Notes: generated by a model from the sequence alone, not told the origin. Numbered from the stretch's first letter, positions 31,759 to 41,366 are shown. The stretch is 64,000 nucleotides of DNA from Flavobacterium crassostreae (GCF_001831475.1 NZ_CP017688.1:744001-808000); one strand, 5' to 3'. A program made the numbers and translations.

Positions 31759-31932
31759 TTACGCTTTAGGATCTTCTTTTTTATCAGTGGAAGGATCTTC
31801 TTTGGCGGCATTTTTAAATTCTTTAATTCCGCCACCCAATCCTTTCATTAATTCTGGAATTTTTTTGCCTCCAAAAAGTAATAAAACAACTGCTAAAATA
31901 ACTAGGATTTCTGTAACACCAAATTTTCCCAT
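31759..31932 (-). CDS. tatA: Sec-independent translocase subunit TatA
   Basis: 57 residues. Reads [20 protein letters not shown], then [19 protein letters not shown], the typical TatA/E layout of a short transmembrane helix, FG hinge and amphipathic helix, and ends in a short acidic/Lys tail ([14 protein letters not shown]). TatA forms the export pore for folded proteins. Its stop lies 328 bp upstream of speD on the same strand; the operon's FAD lipoprotein carries a twin-arginine signal, so the two may be functionally linked. tatC is not in the window. Confidence 0.93.
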   Translation of the reverse strand: MGKFGVTEILVILAVVLLLFGGKKIPELMKGLGGGIKEFKNAAKEDPSTDKKEDPKA

Positions 31933-32122
31933 GATTGAATAATTTATTGCCGAAGCAAATTTGTAATAAAAGTAGCTACAAAGGTAAATAGAATAACTTT
32001 ATGGCTACCGTTTTTAAAACATTTATTTGCTATACGTTACGTTAAAATATATTAAAAGCAATTTGCAAACCGAGTTAGTTAGCCAAATCCGGCGCATGCG
32101 TTCTATCAATGACTTAAATTAT

Positions 32123-32130
32123 TATATTTG
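32123..32130 (+). promoter_or_regulatory. -7 element upstream of the M23-anchor-like gene
   Basis: TATATTTG, 17 bp before the ATG at 32148. Confidence 0.65.
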
Positions 32131-32147
32131 TAGTCTAAAGAAAAAAA

Positions 32148-32642
32148 ATGACAGAAAAACGATTGAAAAGGAAAAAACTTCATAACAAATTATTCAACAA
32201 GAACCGTTTGGTTGTTTTGAATGAAGATACTTTTGAAGAAAAATTTTCTTTAAAATTAAACCTAATGAACGTTTTTGTAGTGGCTTCCTTGGGAGCAATA
32301 CTCTTGATTTTGATCACTACTTTAATTATTGCATTTACGCCCTTACGAGAATTTATACCTGGTTACTCTTCTACAAAACTAAAAAAAGAAGCAACAGAAC
32401 TGGCTTTAAAATCCGATTCGTTGGCCATTGCCTTAAAAAAAAATGAAGCCTATATACACGCTATTCAAAAAGTACTTACCGGAGAGTTAGAATATGCCAA
32501 ATTCAATAAAGATTCTATTTTAAAAGACCAAACCCAGAGCGTTGAGGTGCTTAAACTCACTGCCTCCGAAGAAGAGTTGGCCTTACGTAAACAAGTAAAT
32601 AAACAAGAACAAAACAGCACTCTCCAAAAATCAAAACGATAA
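32148..32642 (+). CDS. Single-span envelope protein resembling the anchor of flavobacterial M23 peptidases
   Basis: 164 residues. A basic N-terminus precedes RLVVLNEDTFEEKFSLKLNL and one transmembrane helix (VVASLGAILLILITTLIIAF), then TPLREFIPGYSS and a long charged helix. The segment from the 'NEDTFEEKFS' motif through 'REFIPGY' is what I associate with the membrane anchor of flavobacterial M23 metallopeptidases. No HxxxD/HxH peptidase motif follows, so this copy has no catalytic domain. It could be a scaffold. It is probably co-transcribed with the GH3 gene 35 bp downstream. Confidence 0.65.
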   Translation: MTEKRLKRKKLHNKLFNKNRLVVLNEDTFEEKFSLKLNLMNVFVVASLGAILLILITTLIIAFTPLREFIPGYSSTKLKKEATELALKSDSLAIALKKNEAYIHAIQKVLTGELEYAKFNKDSILKDQTQSVEVLKLTASEEELALRKQVNKQEQNSTLQKSKR

Positions 32643-32677
32643 ATTTGCTTTTATTTTTTTAAAGAACCCAAGCCAAA

Positions 32678-34165
32678 ATGTCTATAAAATCAATTGCTGC
32701 CAAAATAGCTGCACAAATAATATTCAAACAAACACAAGCTTGGGCCAGCCAGCCAGTTGCAAGCCAAGAACGGGTTTTGAAAGACTTACTAAAGCAAGCA
32801 AAACACACCCAATTTGGCAAAGACCATCATTTTGAACAAATAAAAACCGCTGCAGACTTTGCTAGATTAGTGCCCATTAGAGATTATGAGGATTTAAAAC
32901 CCTACATAGATAGGGTAGTGGATGGAGAAAAAGACATCCTTTGGAAAGGCAAGCCATTGTATTTTGCCAAAACCTCCGGAACGACCTCTGGAGCCAAATA
33001 CATTCCGCTGACTAAAGCCTCTATGCCTTATCATATTAAAGCAGCCCGAAATGCCATTTTACATTACATACACGAAACAAATAAGGCAGATTTTGTAGAT
33101 GGAAAAATGATTTTTTTGCAAGGAAGCCCAATTTTAGAACAAAAAAACGGCATACAATTTGGGCGTTTATCCGGAATTGTAGCCCATTTTGTACCCAAAT
33201 ATTTACAAAAAAACCGCCTACCCTCCTTAAAAACCAATTGCATTGAAGATTGGGAAACCAAGATTGATGCTATTGTTGCCGAGACCTATCAGCAAGACAT
33301 GACCGTGATTTCGGGAATTCCTTCTTGGGTCCAAATGTATTTTGAGCGCTTGGAGCAAAAAACAGGCCAGAGAGTAGGCCAGCTTTTTGAGAACTTTAAC
33401 CTCTTTATCTACGGAGGCGTAAATTATGAACCCTATAGAGCCAAATTTGAAAACCTTATAGGCCGAAGAGTTGACAGCATTGAATTATTTCCTGCATCCG
33501 AAGGTTTTTTTGCCTATCAAGACTCTCAAAAACAAAAAGGCATGCTCTTGCTGCTCGATGCAGGTATTTTTTATGAATTTATCAAAAGTGACGAATTTTA
33601 TACAAACAACCCCAAACGCTACACCATTGGCGAGGTAGCCTTGGGTATAAACTACGTTTTAATAGTCTCTACCAACGCAGGACTTTGGGGTTATAATATA
33701 GGAGATACCGTAGCATTTACTACATTGAGTCCATATCGAGTGGTTGTTTCGGGCAGAATCAAACATTATATTTCTGCTTTTGGAGAACACGTGATTGGCA
33801 AAGAAGTAGAGAGCGCCCTGCAAGAGGCAACCTTAGGAACCCAGATCCGGATTAATGAATTTACGGTTGCCCCACAAATAACGCCAGCTACAGGATTGCC
33901 ATACCATCAATGGTATATTGAATTTGAACAAGAACCCCAAGATTTAGAAGCCTTTGCCCTAGCTTTAGATTCTGCCATGCGCAAGCAAAACATGTATTAT
34001 AACGATTTGATTGTTGGAAATATTTTAAAGAAAGTAGTAGTTACTAAAGTAGTTCAAAACGGTTTCCAGCAGTACATGAAAGCCATCGGAAAACTAGGAG
34101 GACAAAATAAAATCCCGCGTTTGTCCAACAATCGAGATATAGTAGATTTATTAAACACCAAATAA
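32678..34165 (+). CDS. GH3-family acyl-adenylate/amido synthetase-like protein
   Basis: 495 residues. The ATP-binding loop AKTSGTTSGAKYIPLT is near residue 100, with YGGVNYEPYRAKFENLIG and LFPASEGFFAYQD near 245-280, as in the GH3 family (ANL superfamily relatives). Plant GH3 enzymes conjugate amino acids to acyl acids; bacterial substrates are unknown. GH3 homologues are conserved in Flavobacteria. Cytoplasmic. It is followed by the DUF6909 gene in the same direction. Confidence 0.85.
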   Translation: MSIKSIAAKIAAQIIFKQTQAWASQPVASQERVLKDLLKQAKHTQFGKDHHFEQIKTAADFARLVPIRDYEDLKPYIDRVVDGEKDILWKGKPLYFAKTSGTTSGAKYIPLTKASMPYHIKAARNAILHYIHETNKADFVDGKMIFLQGSPILEQKNGIQFGRLSGIVAHFVPKYLQKNRLPSLKTNCIEDWETKIDAIVAETYQQDMTVISGIPSWVQMYFERLEQKTGQRVGQLFENFNLFIYGGVNYEPYRAKFENLIGRRVDSIELFPASEGFFAYQDSQKQKGMLLLLDAGIFYEFIKSDEFYTNNPKRYTIGEVALGINYVLIVSTNAGLWGYNIGDTVAFTTLSPYRVVVSGRIKHYISAFGEHVIGKEVESALQEATLGTQIRINEFTVAPQITPATGLPYHQWYIEFEQEPQDLEAFALALDSAMRKQNMYYNDLIVGNILKKVVVTKVVQNGFQQYMKAIGKLGGQNKIPRLSNNRDIVDLLNTK

Positions 34166-34206
34166 AGCCTTTTTAAAGTCTGATAATCAAGAAACCATAC
34201 CGATCG

Positions 34207-35886
34207 ATGAAAGAAACCAAAATTATATCCAGATCCAGAGCACAAGAGTCTTCTGCGGCTATTGAAAAAATGTACATCACCATGCGCCATTTATTCAACC
34301 GAGGTTTTTATAAACCCATGGGGATTTCGGGCGATACCTTGCGAGAAGCTTTATTGGCGCTACGTCCAGAAATTTACGGAAATATTGCCGAAGAAAAGGT
34401 AGAACTAAACGGACTTTTGTATGTAACTGAGCGGCTTCCGCTGGGGATGGAAGAATGCCGTTTTATTAATCTTACCTCCGATGAGGGCTATTCAAGATCC
34501 CATTTTAAGGCAATTGTACCACTCAAAAGAAGACGAAATTGCTACCGGATTGATGAGGAGCAAATGAATGTAGAGATTACCAGAGGTAGATCCGATATTT
34601 ATGATATTCTGACCCATTTAACCTTTCTTTTTATAGAATCGCACAAGATTAGAAACCGGGTTTTATTGGATGATGCAGGAGAGGTTTCTAGAGATTGGGT
34701 AAAACTAGAACAAGCCGTATCTCAGACCAAAAAACTCCCTTTAATTGACAAAGAAAAAGCCATCTCCCATACCGCAAATATTTTGGGCAGAAGCTTTGAA
34801 GAAGTAGTAAATATCTACGATAAATTTGGTTCCGAAGCAGCCCCAGACCGTTTCTTGCATGTAGTGTATTGGTTAGGAAAACTAGCCATAGAAGAAACCC
34901 TAAGCGATACCAAACGCACCATTACCTTTAGTCCAATTCTGAGAGAACGCTTGGGCCACCATATTCATGGCGAAATCTGGGCTACCAATATTAAAGAAGT
35001 ACTACAAAAAAACCATCTGTTAGACCGTCCCATACATGTAATTAGTGCCAACATGCACTCGGTGATGAATTCTATTTTTGCCACAACGGTTTTAAAAAAC
35101 CAGTTCAAAGAAAAACCAGACTTTTATATTTATGAAGAGTTGAGCAAATCAGGCGCCTACGAGCTAAGAAATAAAGTAGAAAAGGTAGCCCTACAAAACG
35201 GCATGATTGCTCTACCAGATACCTCGGGCACCAACATTGATGTACAAATTTTTGACACCGCCAAAATCAATTGGCAACAATCCTCTTTTCCGAAAGCACA
35301 TTTTTCAGACAAAGCCCCCGTGCTTATTGTAATGGATTATGCCTTTGGAGAACAAGCCTATGAAACAATAGATGAATTACTAAAACCATTCAAGAAAGAG
35401 ATATTATTAAATGTAGAATCTGTTTCGATCATGGGAAAAGCCGGGATATTAGAAGGCGGCAAGGGAGATATCATGATCCCCAATGCACACATTAATGAAG
35501 GAACGGCAGACAATTATTTTTTTGAAAACCAATTAACACCAGCCATGTTTGAAGGCCAAGGCATTGCAGTATATTCTGGAGCAATGGTTACCGTTTTAGG
35601 AACCTCATTACAAAACAAAGACTTATTGAAATTTTTTCATGAGTCCACCTGGAGCGTTATCGGTCTAGAGATGGAAGGCTCATATTATCAAAAAGCCATA
35701 CAATCTGCTTCAAAAATCAGAAAGAGCATACCAAACAACGTAAAAGTTCGTTATGCTTATTACGCCTCAGACAATCCACTCGAAACCGGCAGTACATTAG
35801 CCTCAGGAGGATTAGGAACCAGTGGTGTAAAACCAACCTATTTGATCACCAAAATAATACTAGAACAGATATTAAATTTACAATAA
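34207..35886 (+). CDS. DUF6909 protein with nucleoside-phosphorylase-like C-terminus
   Basis: 559 residues. The N-terminal half (SRAQESSAAIEKMYITMRHL, then GFYKPMGISGDTLREALLAL) matches what I know as DUF6909. The C-terminal half has features of the purine-nucleoside-phosphorylase/MTA-nucleosidase fold: MGKAGILEGGKGDIMIPNAH near 407-425 and GLEMEGSYYQKAI near 486-498, the family's conserved 'MEG' ribose-binding region. A nucleoside or nucleotide substrate is therefore plausible. No catalytic assignment can be made. It sits between the GH3 and Wzz-like genes. Confidence 0.65.
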   Translation: MKETKIISRSRAQESSAAIEKMYITMRHLFNRGFYKPMGISGDTLREALLALRPEIYGNIAEEKVELNGLLYVTERLPLGMEECRFINLTSDEGYSRSHFKAIVPLKRRRNCYRIDEEQMNVEITRGRSDIYDILTHLTFLFIESHKIRNRVLLDDAGEVSRDWVKLEQAVSQTKKLPLIDKEKAISHTANILGRSFEEVVNIYDKFGSEAAPDRFLHVVYWLGKLAIEETLSDTKRTITFSPILRERLGHHIHGEIWATNIKEVLQKNHLLDRPIHVISANMHSVMNSIFATTVLKNQFKEKPDFYIYEELSKSGAYELRNKVEKVALQNGMIALPDTSGTNIDVQIFDTAKINWQQSSFPKAHFSDKAPVLIVMDYAFGEQAYETIDELLKPFKKEILLNVESVSIMGKAGILEGGKGDIMIPNAHINEGTADNYFFENQLTPAMFEGQGIAVYSGAMVTVLGTSLQNKDLLKFFHESTWSVIGLEMEGSYYQKAIQSASKIRKSIPNNVKVRYAYYASDNPLETGSTLASGGLGTSGVKPTYLITKIILEQILNLQ

Positions 35887-35895
35887 ACCTACTAA

Positions 35896-36879
35896 ATGAA
35901 TACAAATTTACCCCAAAATCAAGACAATCAAGAAATTGATTTGATGCAAATTTCACAAAAAATAAATAAATTTTTTAAGAGCATTAACAAAAAAATTTTT
36001 AATGCTATTCAATTTTTTATAAAAAATAGAATTATAGTGCTATCCTTACTAGTTTTAGGTCTTGCAGTCGGATTTTATTTAGATAAAAAAGCCAAAACGT
36101 ATTTTAGTGAAATTATTGTCACTCCAAATTTTGAAAGCATGGATTATCTGCAATCAAAAATAGTTTTAATTAAATCAAAAATTGAAGAGAATGATACTGT
36201 TTTTTTAAAAGAAGTTGTAGGTATAGCTAATCCAAAAGTTTTAAAGGAGATAAGTATAACACCCATTGTAGATGTTTATAATTTTATAAAAGGGCAGCCA
36301 GAAAATTTTGAATTGATAAAGGTTATGGCCGAAGACGGGAATGTTAAATCTGTTTTAGAAGAAAGCATGACAAGTAAGAATTATAATTTTCAAAAAATAT
36401 TTTTAGATACAAATAAAAAAATATCTAGTCATGAGTTAGTAGATCCAATTTTAAAATTTTTAAACTCTTCGGATTATTATAGCAAAATTAAACAGGAAAC
36501 CCATAAAAACATTCATTTTGAGCTAAACCAAAGCGATTCAATTATTAAGCAAATTGATGGTATTTTGAACAATGTAACCATCTCGAGAAATTCTTTTAAA
36601 AATAACGATAAGTTGATGTTTTATAACGAAAACATGCAATTAAACGATATTATTAAAACCAAAGAAAGCCTAATTAGGCAACAATCCGTTCAAAAAACCT
36701 ATTTAATTGGTACCAATAAGATTATTAAAGAAAATAGTGTTATACTAAACATTGAAGAACCAAAATATTTAAACGGATTAATGAAAGTGTTTTTGCCTTT
36801 ATTTCTGATTTCTATGTTTGTTATTAGCAAACAAGCCCAGTCCTTTTACAGAAAACTCAAGCTGCAGAATGAGGTATAA
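35896..36879 (+). CDS. Wzz-like chain-length/polysaccharide co-polymerase-like protein
   Basis: 327 residues with one transmembrane helix near residues 48-65 (IIVLSLLVLGLAVGFYLD) and one near the C-terminus (VFLPLFLISMFVISK), and a periplasmic helical region between them. This is the topology of Wzz proteins that set O-antigen chain length. Sequence similarity is weak. Position at the head of the polysaccharide locus supports the role. It starts 10 bp after the DUF6909 gene. Confidence 0.55.
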   Translation: MNTNLPQNQDNQEIDLMQISQKINKFFKSINKKIFNAIQFFIKNRIIVLSLLVLGLAVGFYLDKKAKTYFSEIIVTPNFESMDYLQSKIVLIKSKIEENDTVFLKEVVGIANPKVLKEISITPIVDVYNFIKGQPENFELIKVMAEDGNVKSVLEESMTSKNYNFQKIFLDTNKKISSHELVDPILKFLNSSDYYSKIKQETHKNIHFELNQSDSIIKQIDGILNNVTISRNSFKNNDKLMFYNENMQLNDIIKTKESLIRQQSVQKTYLIGTNKIIKENSVILNIEEPKYLNGLMKVFLPLFLISMFVISKQAQSFYRKLKLQNEV

Positions 36880-37064
36880 AATGGATCACTACTAAGAAAA
36901 AGGTTGATCAAAATAAGATGGATACATTTTTTATTCCAAAATTTGTTGTAATGAAACTAATTGTTGGATGTATAAAAGGATAGTATTGTTTTTAATAAAC
37001 AATCTAAAAATAGAGTATAAATAAAAGGCAGTACTATGTTAGTGGTCTGGTATATTTATTATTG

Positions 37065-37072
37065 TAATTTTG
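37065..37072 (+). promoter_or_regulatory. -7 element before the flippase gene
   Basis: TAATTTTG in the 259-bp spacer after the Wzz-like gene. The leader would be about 60 nt. Confidence 0.5.
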
Positions 37073-37138
37073 CAAAAATAGATTATAAATCTGGTTTTAT
37101 ATCAAAGAGTTTTTTTAACGGATTAAATTTATAGAAAA

Positions 37139-38353
37139 TTGCTAAATATTTTAGTCACACACGGAAAAAAGCATTTTTCTTTTGCTCTTATTGTTTTAGG
37201 TGCAGGGTGCTTTTTTTTATCGAACATTCTATTTAAGATTGTTTTTAATGAGGTAGAATATGGTAAGTATTCTATTATAATGACATACTTGTCCTTAATA
37301 TACATTCTGGGTTTGTTAGGCTTAGAGCAGATTTTTTTGCGTTATTCTTTTCAGAAAAAAACAAACATAATAACAACGCAAAAATTTCAACTGCAACTCA
37401 TTTTTTGGATTATTTTAATAATACCATTTTTTGGAGTGTATTGTTTCAAGAACTATTTTTTGGATGTTTATATAAATATTTTCTTATTGTATTTTGCTTC
37501 TTTAGCAATGGTTGCGTTGCTTTTTATATTTAATATTTTACGATTAAATACAAATTATGTTATTGCACAATTTATATCCAATTTTTGGAGATTTTCGCTT
37601 CTAATAATAGCTGTAATTGCATTTGTATATAAAAAGATTCTTTTTATATACATTATAAATGCCATTTTGATTAGTACTATTTTTATATTTATTGTGGCAT
37701 TAATCTACTGTCAAAAAAAGATAAAATTTGTTTTTGACCAAGATGTTTCTAAAAAAGATTTACTTTTTACCGCATTTCAATTTTTTATATCCATTAGCAC
37801 TTTTTCATTTTTACTATTTGGAGATCGTTTTTTAGTAGAATACAAATTTAGTGTGGAAGAGTTTGGGAACTATTTTTATTTAACAAATTTCTTTTTAGCC
37901 CCATTTTCAATATTTCAAAATTATATTGGTTTTAAGCAGTTGATTTCTTTTAAAAAACAGTTTAGTTTTAGAACTTTGGAACAATTGAACAGAAAAATTT
38001 TAATTCTAGGTTGCCTATTAGGGCTTTTTTTATATGGATTTTCGTACATAATAAATTTTTATAAATTTTTAAACTTTGATTTTGAAAGATACACCTTAGT
38101 TATATTTTTATTGATTATAATGGGCATTGTTAGATTGTATTCTGCCTCAATAAATTCTGCTTTTGAGGCCAAAACAAACATCCGTTCCCTACAAAAAGCC
38201 AATTTAATTTTTATTTTTATAGCCATACTTATTATGAGCGCTACATTCTTTTTGGATTTATTAGAACAGGTTGTAGTCTGTATTATTTTAATTTGGTTAA
38301 TGCGTTGCTTAATTATGAAAAAAATCCTTCTAAAACAGTTTAAAGATGCTTGA
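37139..38353 (+). CDS. Polysaccharide flippase-like membrane protein (Wzx group)
   Basis: 404 residues with about 12 transmembrane helices. N-terminal FALIVLGAGCFFLSNILFKI and the cytoplasmic-loop-rich organisation fit oligosaccharide flippases of the MATE/Wzx superfamily. The predicted start is TTG 37139, because no ATG precedes the first helix; translation start is therefore uncertain. It would flip lipid-linked oligosaccharide repeat units to the periplasm. It overlaps the next gene by 8 bp. Confidence 0.75.
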   Translation: MLNILVTHGKKHFSFALIVLGAGCFFLSNILFKIVFNEVEYGKYSIIMTYLSLIYILGLLGLEQIFLRYSFQKKTNIITTQKFQLQLIFWIILIIPFFGVYCFKNYFLDVYINIFLLYFASLAMVALLFIFNILRLNTNYVIAQFISNFWRFSLLIIAVIAFVYKKILFIYIINAILISTIFIFIVALIYCQKKIKFVFDQDVSKKDLLFTAFQFFISISTFSFLLFGDRFLVEYKFSVEEFGNYFYLTNFFLAPFSIFQNYIGFKQLISFKKQFSFRTLEQLNRKILILGCLLGLFLYGFSYIINFYKFLNFDFERYTLVIFLLIIMGIVRLYSASINSAFEAKTNIRSLQKANLIFIFIAILIMSATFFLDLLEQVVVCIILIWLMRCLIMKKILLKQFKDA

Positions 38354-39776
38354 TAAACCAATAAAATCGATATCATTACGACAAATTTATACGCTACTTT
38401 TTCTATTAGGCTGGTTTTTCTTTCCGTTTAATGATTTTGAAGGCATCCCAGCATTAGGCGAATTTAAAAATGAAGCAGGAGCTTTTTTTTTCATGGCTGG
38501 TTTATTGGTTTTAGCAATAGAGATATTTTTTACTTGGAAAGTAGTACTTCCTTTGCGAAGTAAGCCGTTTCTAATATTAGTACTATTTATTGCATGGTGC
38601 TTTGTTGTAACGGTATTAAATTATGCTACAGTTAGCCAAAATTATTACAAACATACCAGCGGGATTTATAGATTTATACGTCAATATGCCTCTCTTTTAA
38701 TTCCTTCGTTTTTATTTTTAATTTTTTTTCTTAATGTAATCAAAAACTGGAGCGCAATTGAAATGTTGACAAAAATTCGTAAAGTACTTTTATTTTCATT
38801 AATTTTTGTTTTTATATACGGTTTTATAGAAACATTGATAATCGTATTTAATGTTAATGCTTTACGACCTGTTTTAGCTCTATTTGGCTACTTTCCATTC
38901 GTAGAGGTGAATTATATGACAGGAGGCCGAATATCCTCTGTAGCCTACGAATCGCCTTCTTTAGGGAACTATTTAATAACAATATCCGGATGGATGTTTA
39001 GCTATATATTGAGTTCTAAAAGCCGTTATCGTTTTATACCTTTGTTGCTGATTTTATTTTTAACTTTTTTTTCAGGATCTAGAACAGCATTAATTAATAT
39101 TACAGTTCAAGTTACAATATTGTTATCTATTTTGTATGCAATACCAAGTTACAGAAAGAATTTTCTTAAGATTTTTAAATTTGGTTTTATTGCAATAAGT
39201 ATTTTGCTAATAATAAATGGGAACAAAGTGGTCGTAGCAGTAGGCGAAAAGATTGAAAGTTTAAATTTTAGTAAAAACTTAAAAAACAATATTTCTAACC
39301 AGACTAGATTTGGTATGCAATATGCTTCTTTACAGGTTTTTAAAGAGAATCCAATAATAGGAGTAGGTTTTGGTCAAGAAACCTATCATAAAAGGTTTCA
39401 TTACCCAAGATGGGCAAAGAAAAACAATTGGGAGTTTGAGGGTATGTATCAAAACAATAAACTCCGATCGTTTCCAAGTGCCTATAATATTTATACAAGA
39501 TTATTGGCAGAAACAGGTATAATAGGATTTTCTATATTCGTGTTCCTTATTTATTATTGTATAAAGCAATCGATTTATGTATTCAAAAAAAGTAGTGACC
39601 AATACAGAATTTTAGGATTTGTTTTAATCTTATCCTTTGTAGGACTAAGCTTAAATTGGTTACAAACAGATTTTTTTAGACAACATGGTTTCTGGCTATG
39701 TTTGGCAATTTTGATAACTATATTGAATAGAATTTCGTATAATAACAACCATTCAGAAACGCATTTATATAACTAA
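38346..39776 (+). CDS. O-antigen polymerase/ligase-like membrane protein (copy 1)
   Basis: 476 residues, about 11 hydrophobic segments and a large periplasmic loop. SGSRTALINITVQ and GVGFGQETYHKRFHY are typical of the Wzy/WaaL 'O-antigen ligase' superfamily. It would polymerise repeat units or ligate the chain to lipid A-core. It follows the flippase gene (8-bp overlap) and converges on the GT2 gene with a 4-bp overlap. Confidence 0.78.
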   Translation: MLDKPIKSISLRQIYTLLFLLGWFFFPFNDFEGIPALGEFKNEAGAFFFMAGLLVLAIEIFFTWKVVLPLRSKPFLILVLFIAWCFVVTVLNYATVSQNYYKHTSGIYRFIRQYASLLIPSFLFLIFFLNVIKNWSAIEMLTKIRKVLLFSLIFVFIYGFIETLIIVFNVNALRPVLALFGYFPFVEVNYMTGGRISSVAYESPSLGNYLITISGWMFSYILSSKSRYRFIPLLLILFLTFFSGSRTALINITVQVTILLSILYAIPSYRKNFLKIFKFGFIAISILLIINGNKVVVAVGEKIESLNFSKNLKNNISNQTRFGMQYASLQVFKENPIIGVGFGQETYHKRFHYPRWAKKNNWEFEGMYQNNKLRSFPSAYNIYTRLLAETGIIGFSIFVFLIYYCIKQSIYVFKKSSDQYRILGFVLILSFVGLSLNWLQTDFFRQHGFWLCLAILITILNRISYNNNHSETHLYN

Positions 39777-40579
39777 CGAATTAGTTTTTTTATAAAGGTC
39801 AGAAAATTTCGGGGCATAAAAAGAAGGGGAATGTTTCGTACTAATCCATATATAGGATAAAATCCAAAATAGAAATTATTATATATAATTTTAATTCGAT
39901 CTTTCACTTGCCTTTTACGGAAAACAGAAGAATTACTTTTATTATTAATAGTGTAAAATATTAATGCTTCTGGATAATTCTCAATTTTAAAATAGGTACT
40001 AACTTTAAATACAAATGCATAATCTTCTGCAATTTGATATTTTTCTGAAAAAAAACCAACTGTCTCTAAAATTGATTTATGAAAAAGCATTGTAGGATGT
40101 GCCACCATTGAATTCAGATACATTTTATTTTTAATAGTATTGTATTTAACGGGGTATTTTTGAGTAAATAAAAAATTTCCATTCTCATCAATACAGTCAC
40201 ACCATGAACCTAATAGTTTCACCTCAGAATGGTTTTCTAAATATTGATACTGCTTAGTAAATCTGTTTTCTTTATTCAAATCGTCAGAATCCATTGTACC
40301 AATATATTTATAATCCAGTTTAGAAATGATTTCTAAACCATGATTTCTAGCCTTGCCACAACCGGAGTTTTGCTTCATTTGAACCACAGTTAGCCTTCCT
40401 ACTTTAAAATAGACTTGAAGCTCTTCTGCGATGGGTTTTTCGTTGCTTCCATCATCAATAATAAGGATATCGACAGGGATCTCTTCTTTAAAAGAGGAAA
40501 GACATTTAATCAATCGATCATTATCATTATAATGAGACATTAAAACAATTATATTACAATCGATTGATTTTTTTAACAT
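39773..40579 (-). CDS. Glycosyltransferase family 2
   Basis: 268 residues. GT-A signature: IIVLMSHYNDNDRLIKCLSS, then DILIIDDGSNEKP and the DXD-type GTMDSDDLNKENRF near residue 97. These are the nucleotide-sugar/metal-binding features of inverting GT2. It is encoded on the opposite strand to its neighbours, which is common in O-antigen loci. The sugar is unknown. Confidence 0.85.
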   Translation of the reverse strand: MLKKSIDCNIIVLMSHYNDNDRLIKCLSSFKEEIPVDILIIDDGSNEKPIAEELQVYFKVGRLTVVQMKQNSGCGKARNHGLEIISKLDYKYIGTMDSDDLNKENRFTKQYQYLENHSEVKLLGSWCDCIDENGNFLFTQKYPVKYNTIKNKMYLNSMVAHPTMLFHKSILETVGFFSEKYQIAEDYAFVFKVSTYFKIENYPEALIFYTINNKSNSSVFRKRQVKDRIKIIYNNFYFGFYPIYGLVRNIPLLFMPRNFLTFIKKLIR

Positions 40580-40787
40580 GACTTGAAATTATTAGAAAGA
40601 AGTTTAAAAGACATTAGTGGCCCTTAGCTAAATTAATGGGCAACTATTTTTTTTAGAAATTATATTGTACTAAAAATGGATTTGAAAGTATATTCCTTGG
40701 TAGGAACAAAATATTTTAGGCACTATCAACTGCATTTTTTTTAATCCCATTTTTAACAAGAAGAGCCGACTATAAACCTAATAAATA

Positions 40788-41366
40788 TTATTTTTGGTCT
40801 CTTTTATAAACAACTCCAGGTAATACTTCTCCTGCAACAGGAAATTCTTGAAGAGATGTTGCTGGAACATTTTTTATGATGTTGTTTCGTCCATTTTCTA
40901 CAGACTTAAGAAAATCCGTTGTAGCAGGTTCTGACATTGCTCTCCAACGTTCGCCGTCTTTTATGGCAAACCATTCACCGGTAGTGGTTTCTACTAATTT
41001 ATTATTAAAGATTTCTTTTGGTGTTTCGCCTTTAAAAATCACTTTTGGCAAAATTTCTCCACCAATAGGGAGCTGCTCTGCCAATGCTAATGGCACATTT
41101 TTGGACACATAATTTTTGCCGTCTTCAATAGATTTTAAATAATCCGTAGTTGCTGGCTCAGATAGGGCTTTCCACCGTTTATTGTCTTTAACAACATACC
41201 ATTCTCCATCTTCGGTATTAATCACTCTACCTTCTAGTTTTTGTAATTCAGTAAGAGGCGTTTCTAACTCTTTTTGAGGTGTTTCTAACTCAGATTTAGA
41301 ATTTTCATTTTTACACGATATAAGTGTAATCATCATTAAAGATGCGCAAAAAAATATTTTTTTCAT
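40788..41366 (-). CDS. Lipoprotein with a tandem duplication
   Basis: 192 residues. A lipoprotein signal (MKKIFFCASLMMITLISC) anchors at Cys18. Residues 54-111 and 130-187 are a direct repeat of about 76-residue period. Key shared pieces are GEWYVVKDNKRWKALSEPATTDYLKS against GEWFAIKDGERWRAMSEPATTDFLKS (read in two 13-residue blocks), then LPIGGEILPKVIF against FPVAGEVLPGVVY. A short ELETP doublet precedes the repeats. Function is unknown; envelope location is likely. It is a single gene inserted in the polysaccharide locus. Confidence 0.75.
   Translation of the reverse strand: MKKIFFCASLMMITLISCKNENSKSELETPQKELETPLTELQKLEGRVINTEDGEWYVVKDNKRWKALSEPATTDYLKSIEDGKNYVSKNVPLALAEQLPIGGEILPKVIFKGETPKEIFNNKLVETTTGEWFAIKDGERWRAMSEPATTDFLKSVENGRNNIIKNVPATSLQEFPVAGEVLPGVVYKRDQK

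Noticed and set aside
31605..31835. Minus-strand frame of 76 codons beside tatA
   Set aside because: It overlaps the clear tatA coding frame in another phase and has no family-like content; tatA explains the region.
36900..37138. Small gene or RNA in the Wzz-flippase spacer
   Set aside because: Only a -7 element is convincing. No stable hairpin or coding frame with a start was seen.
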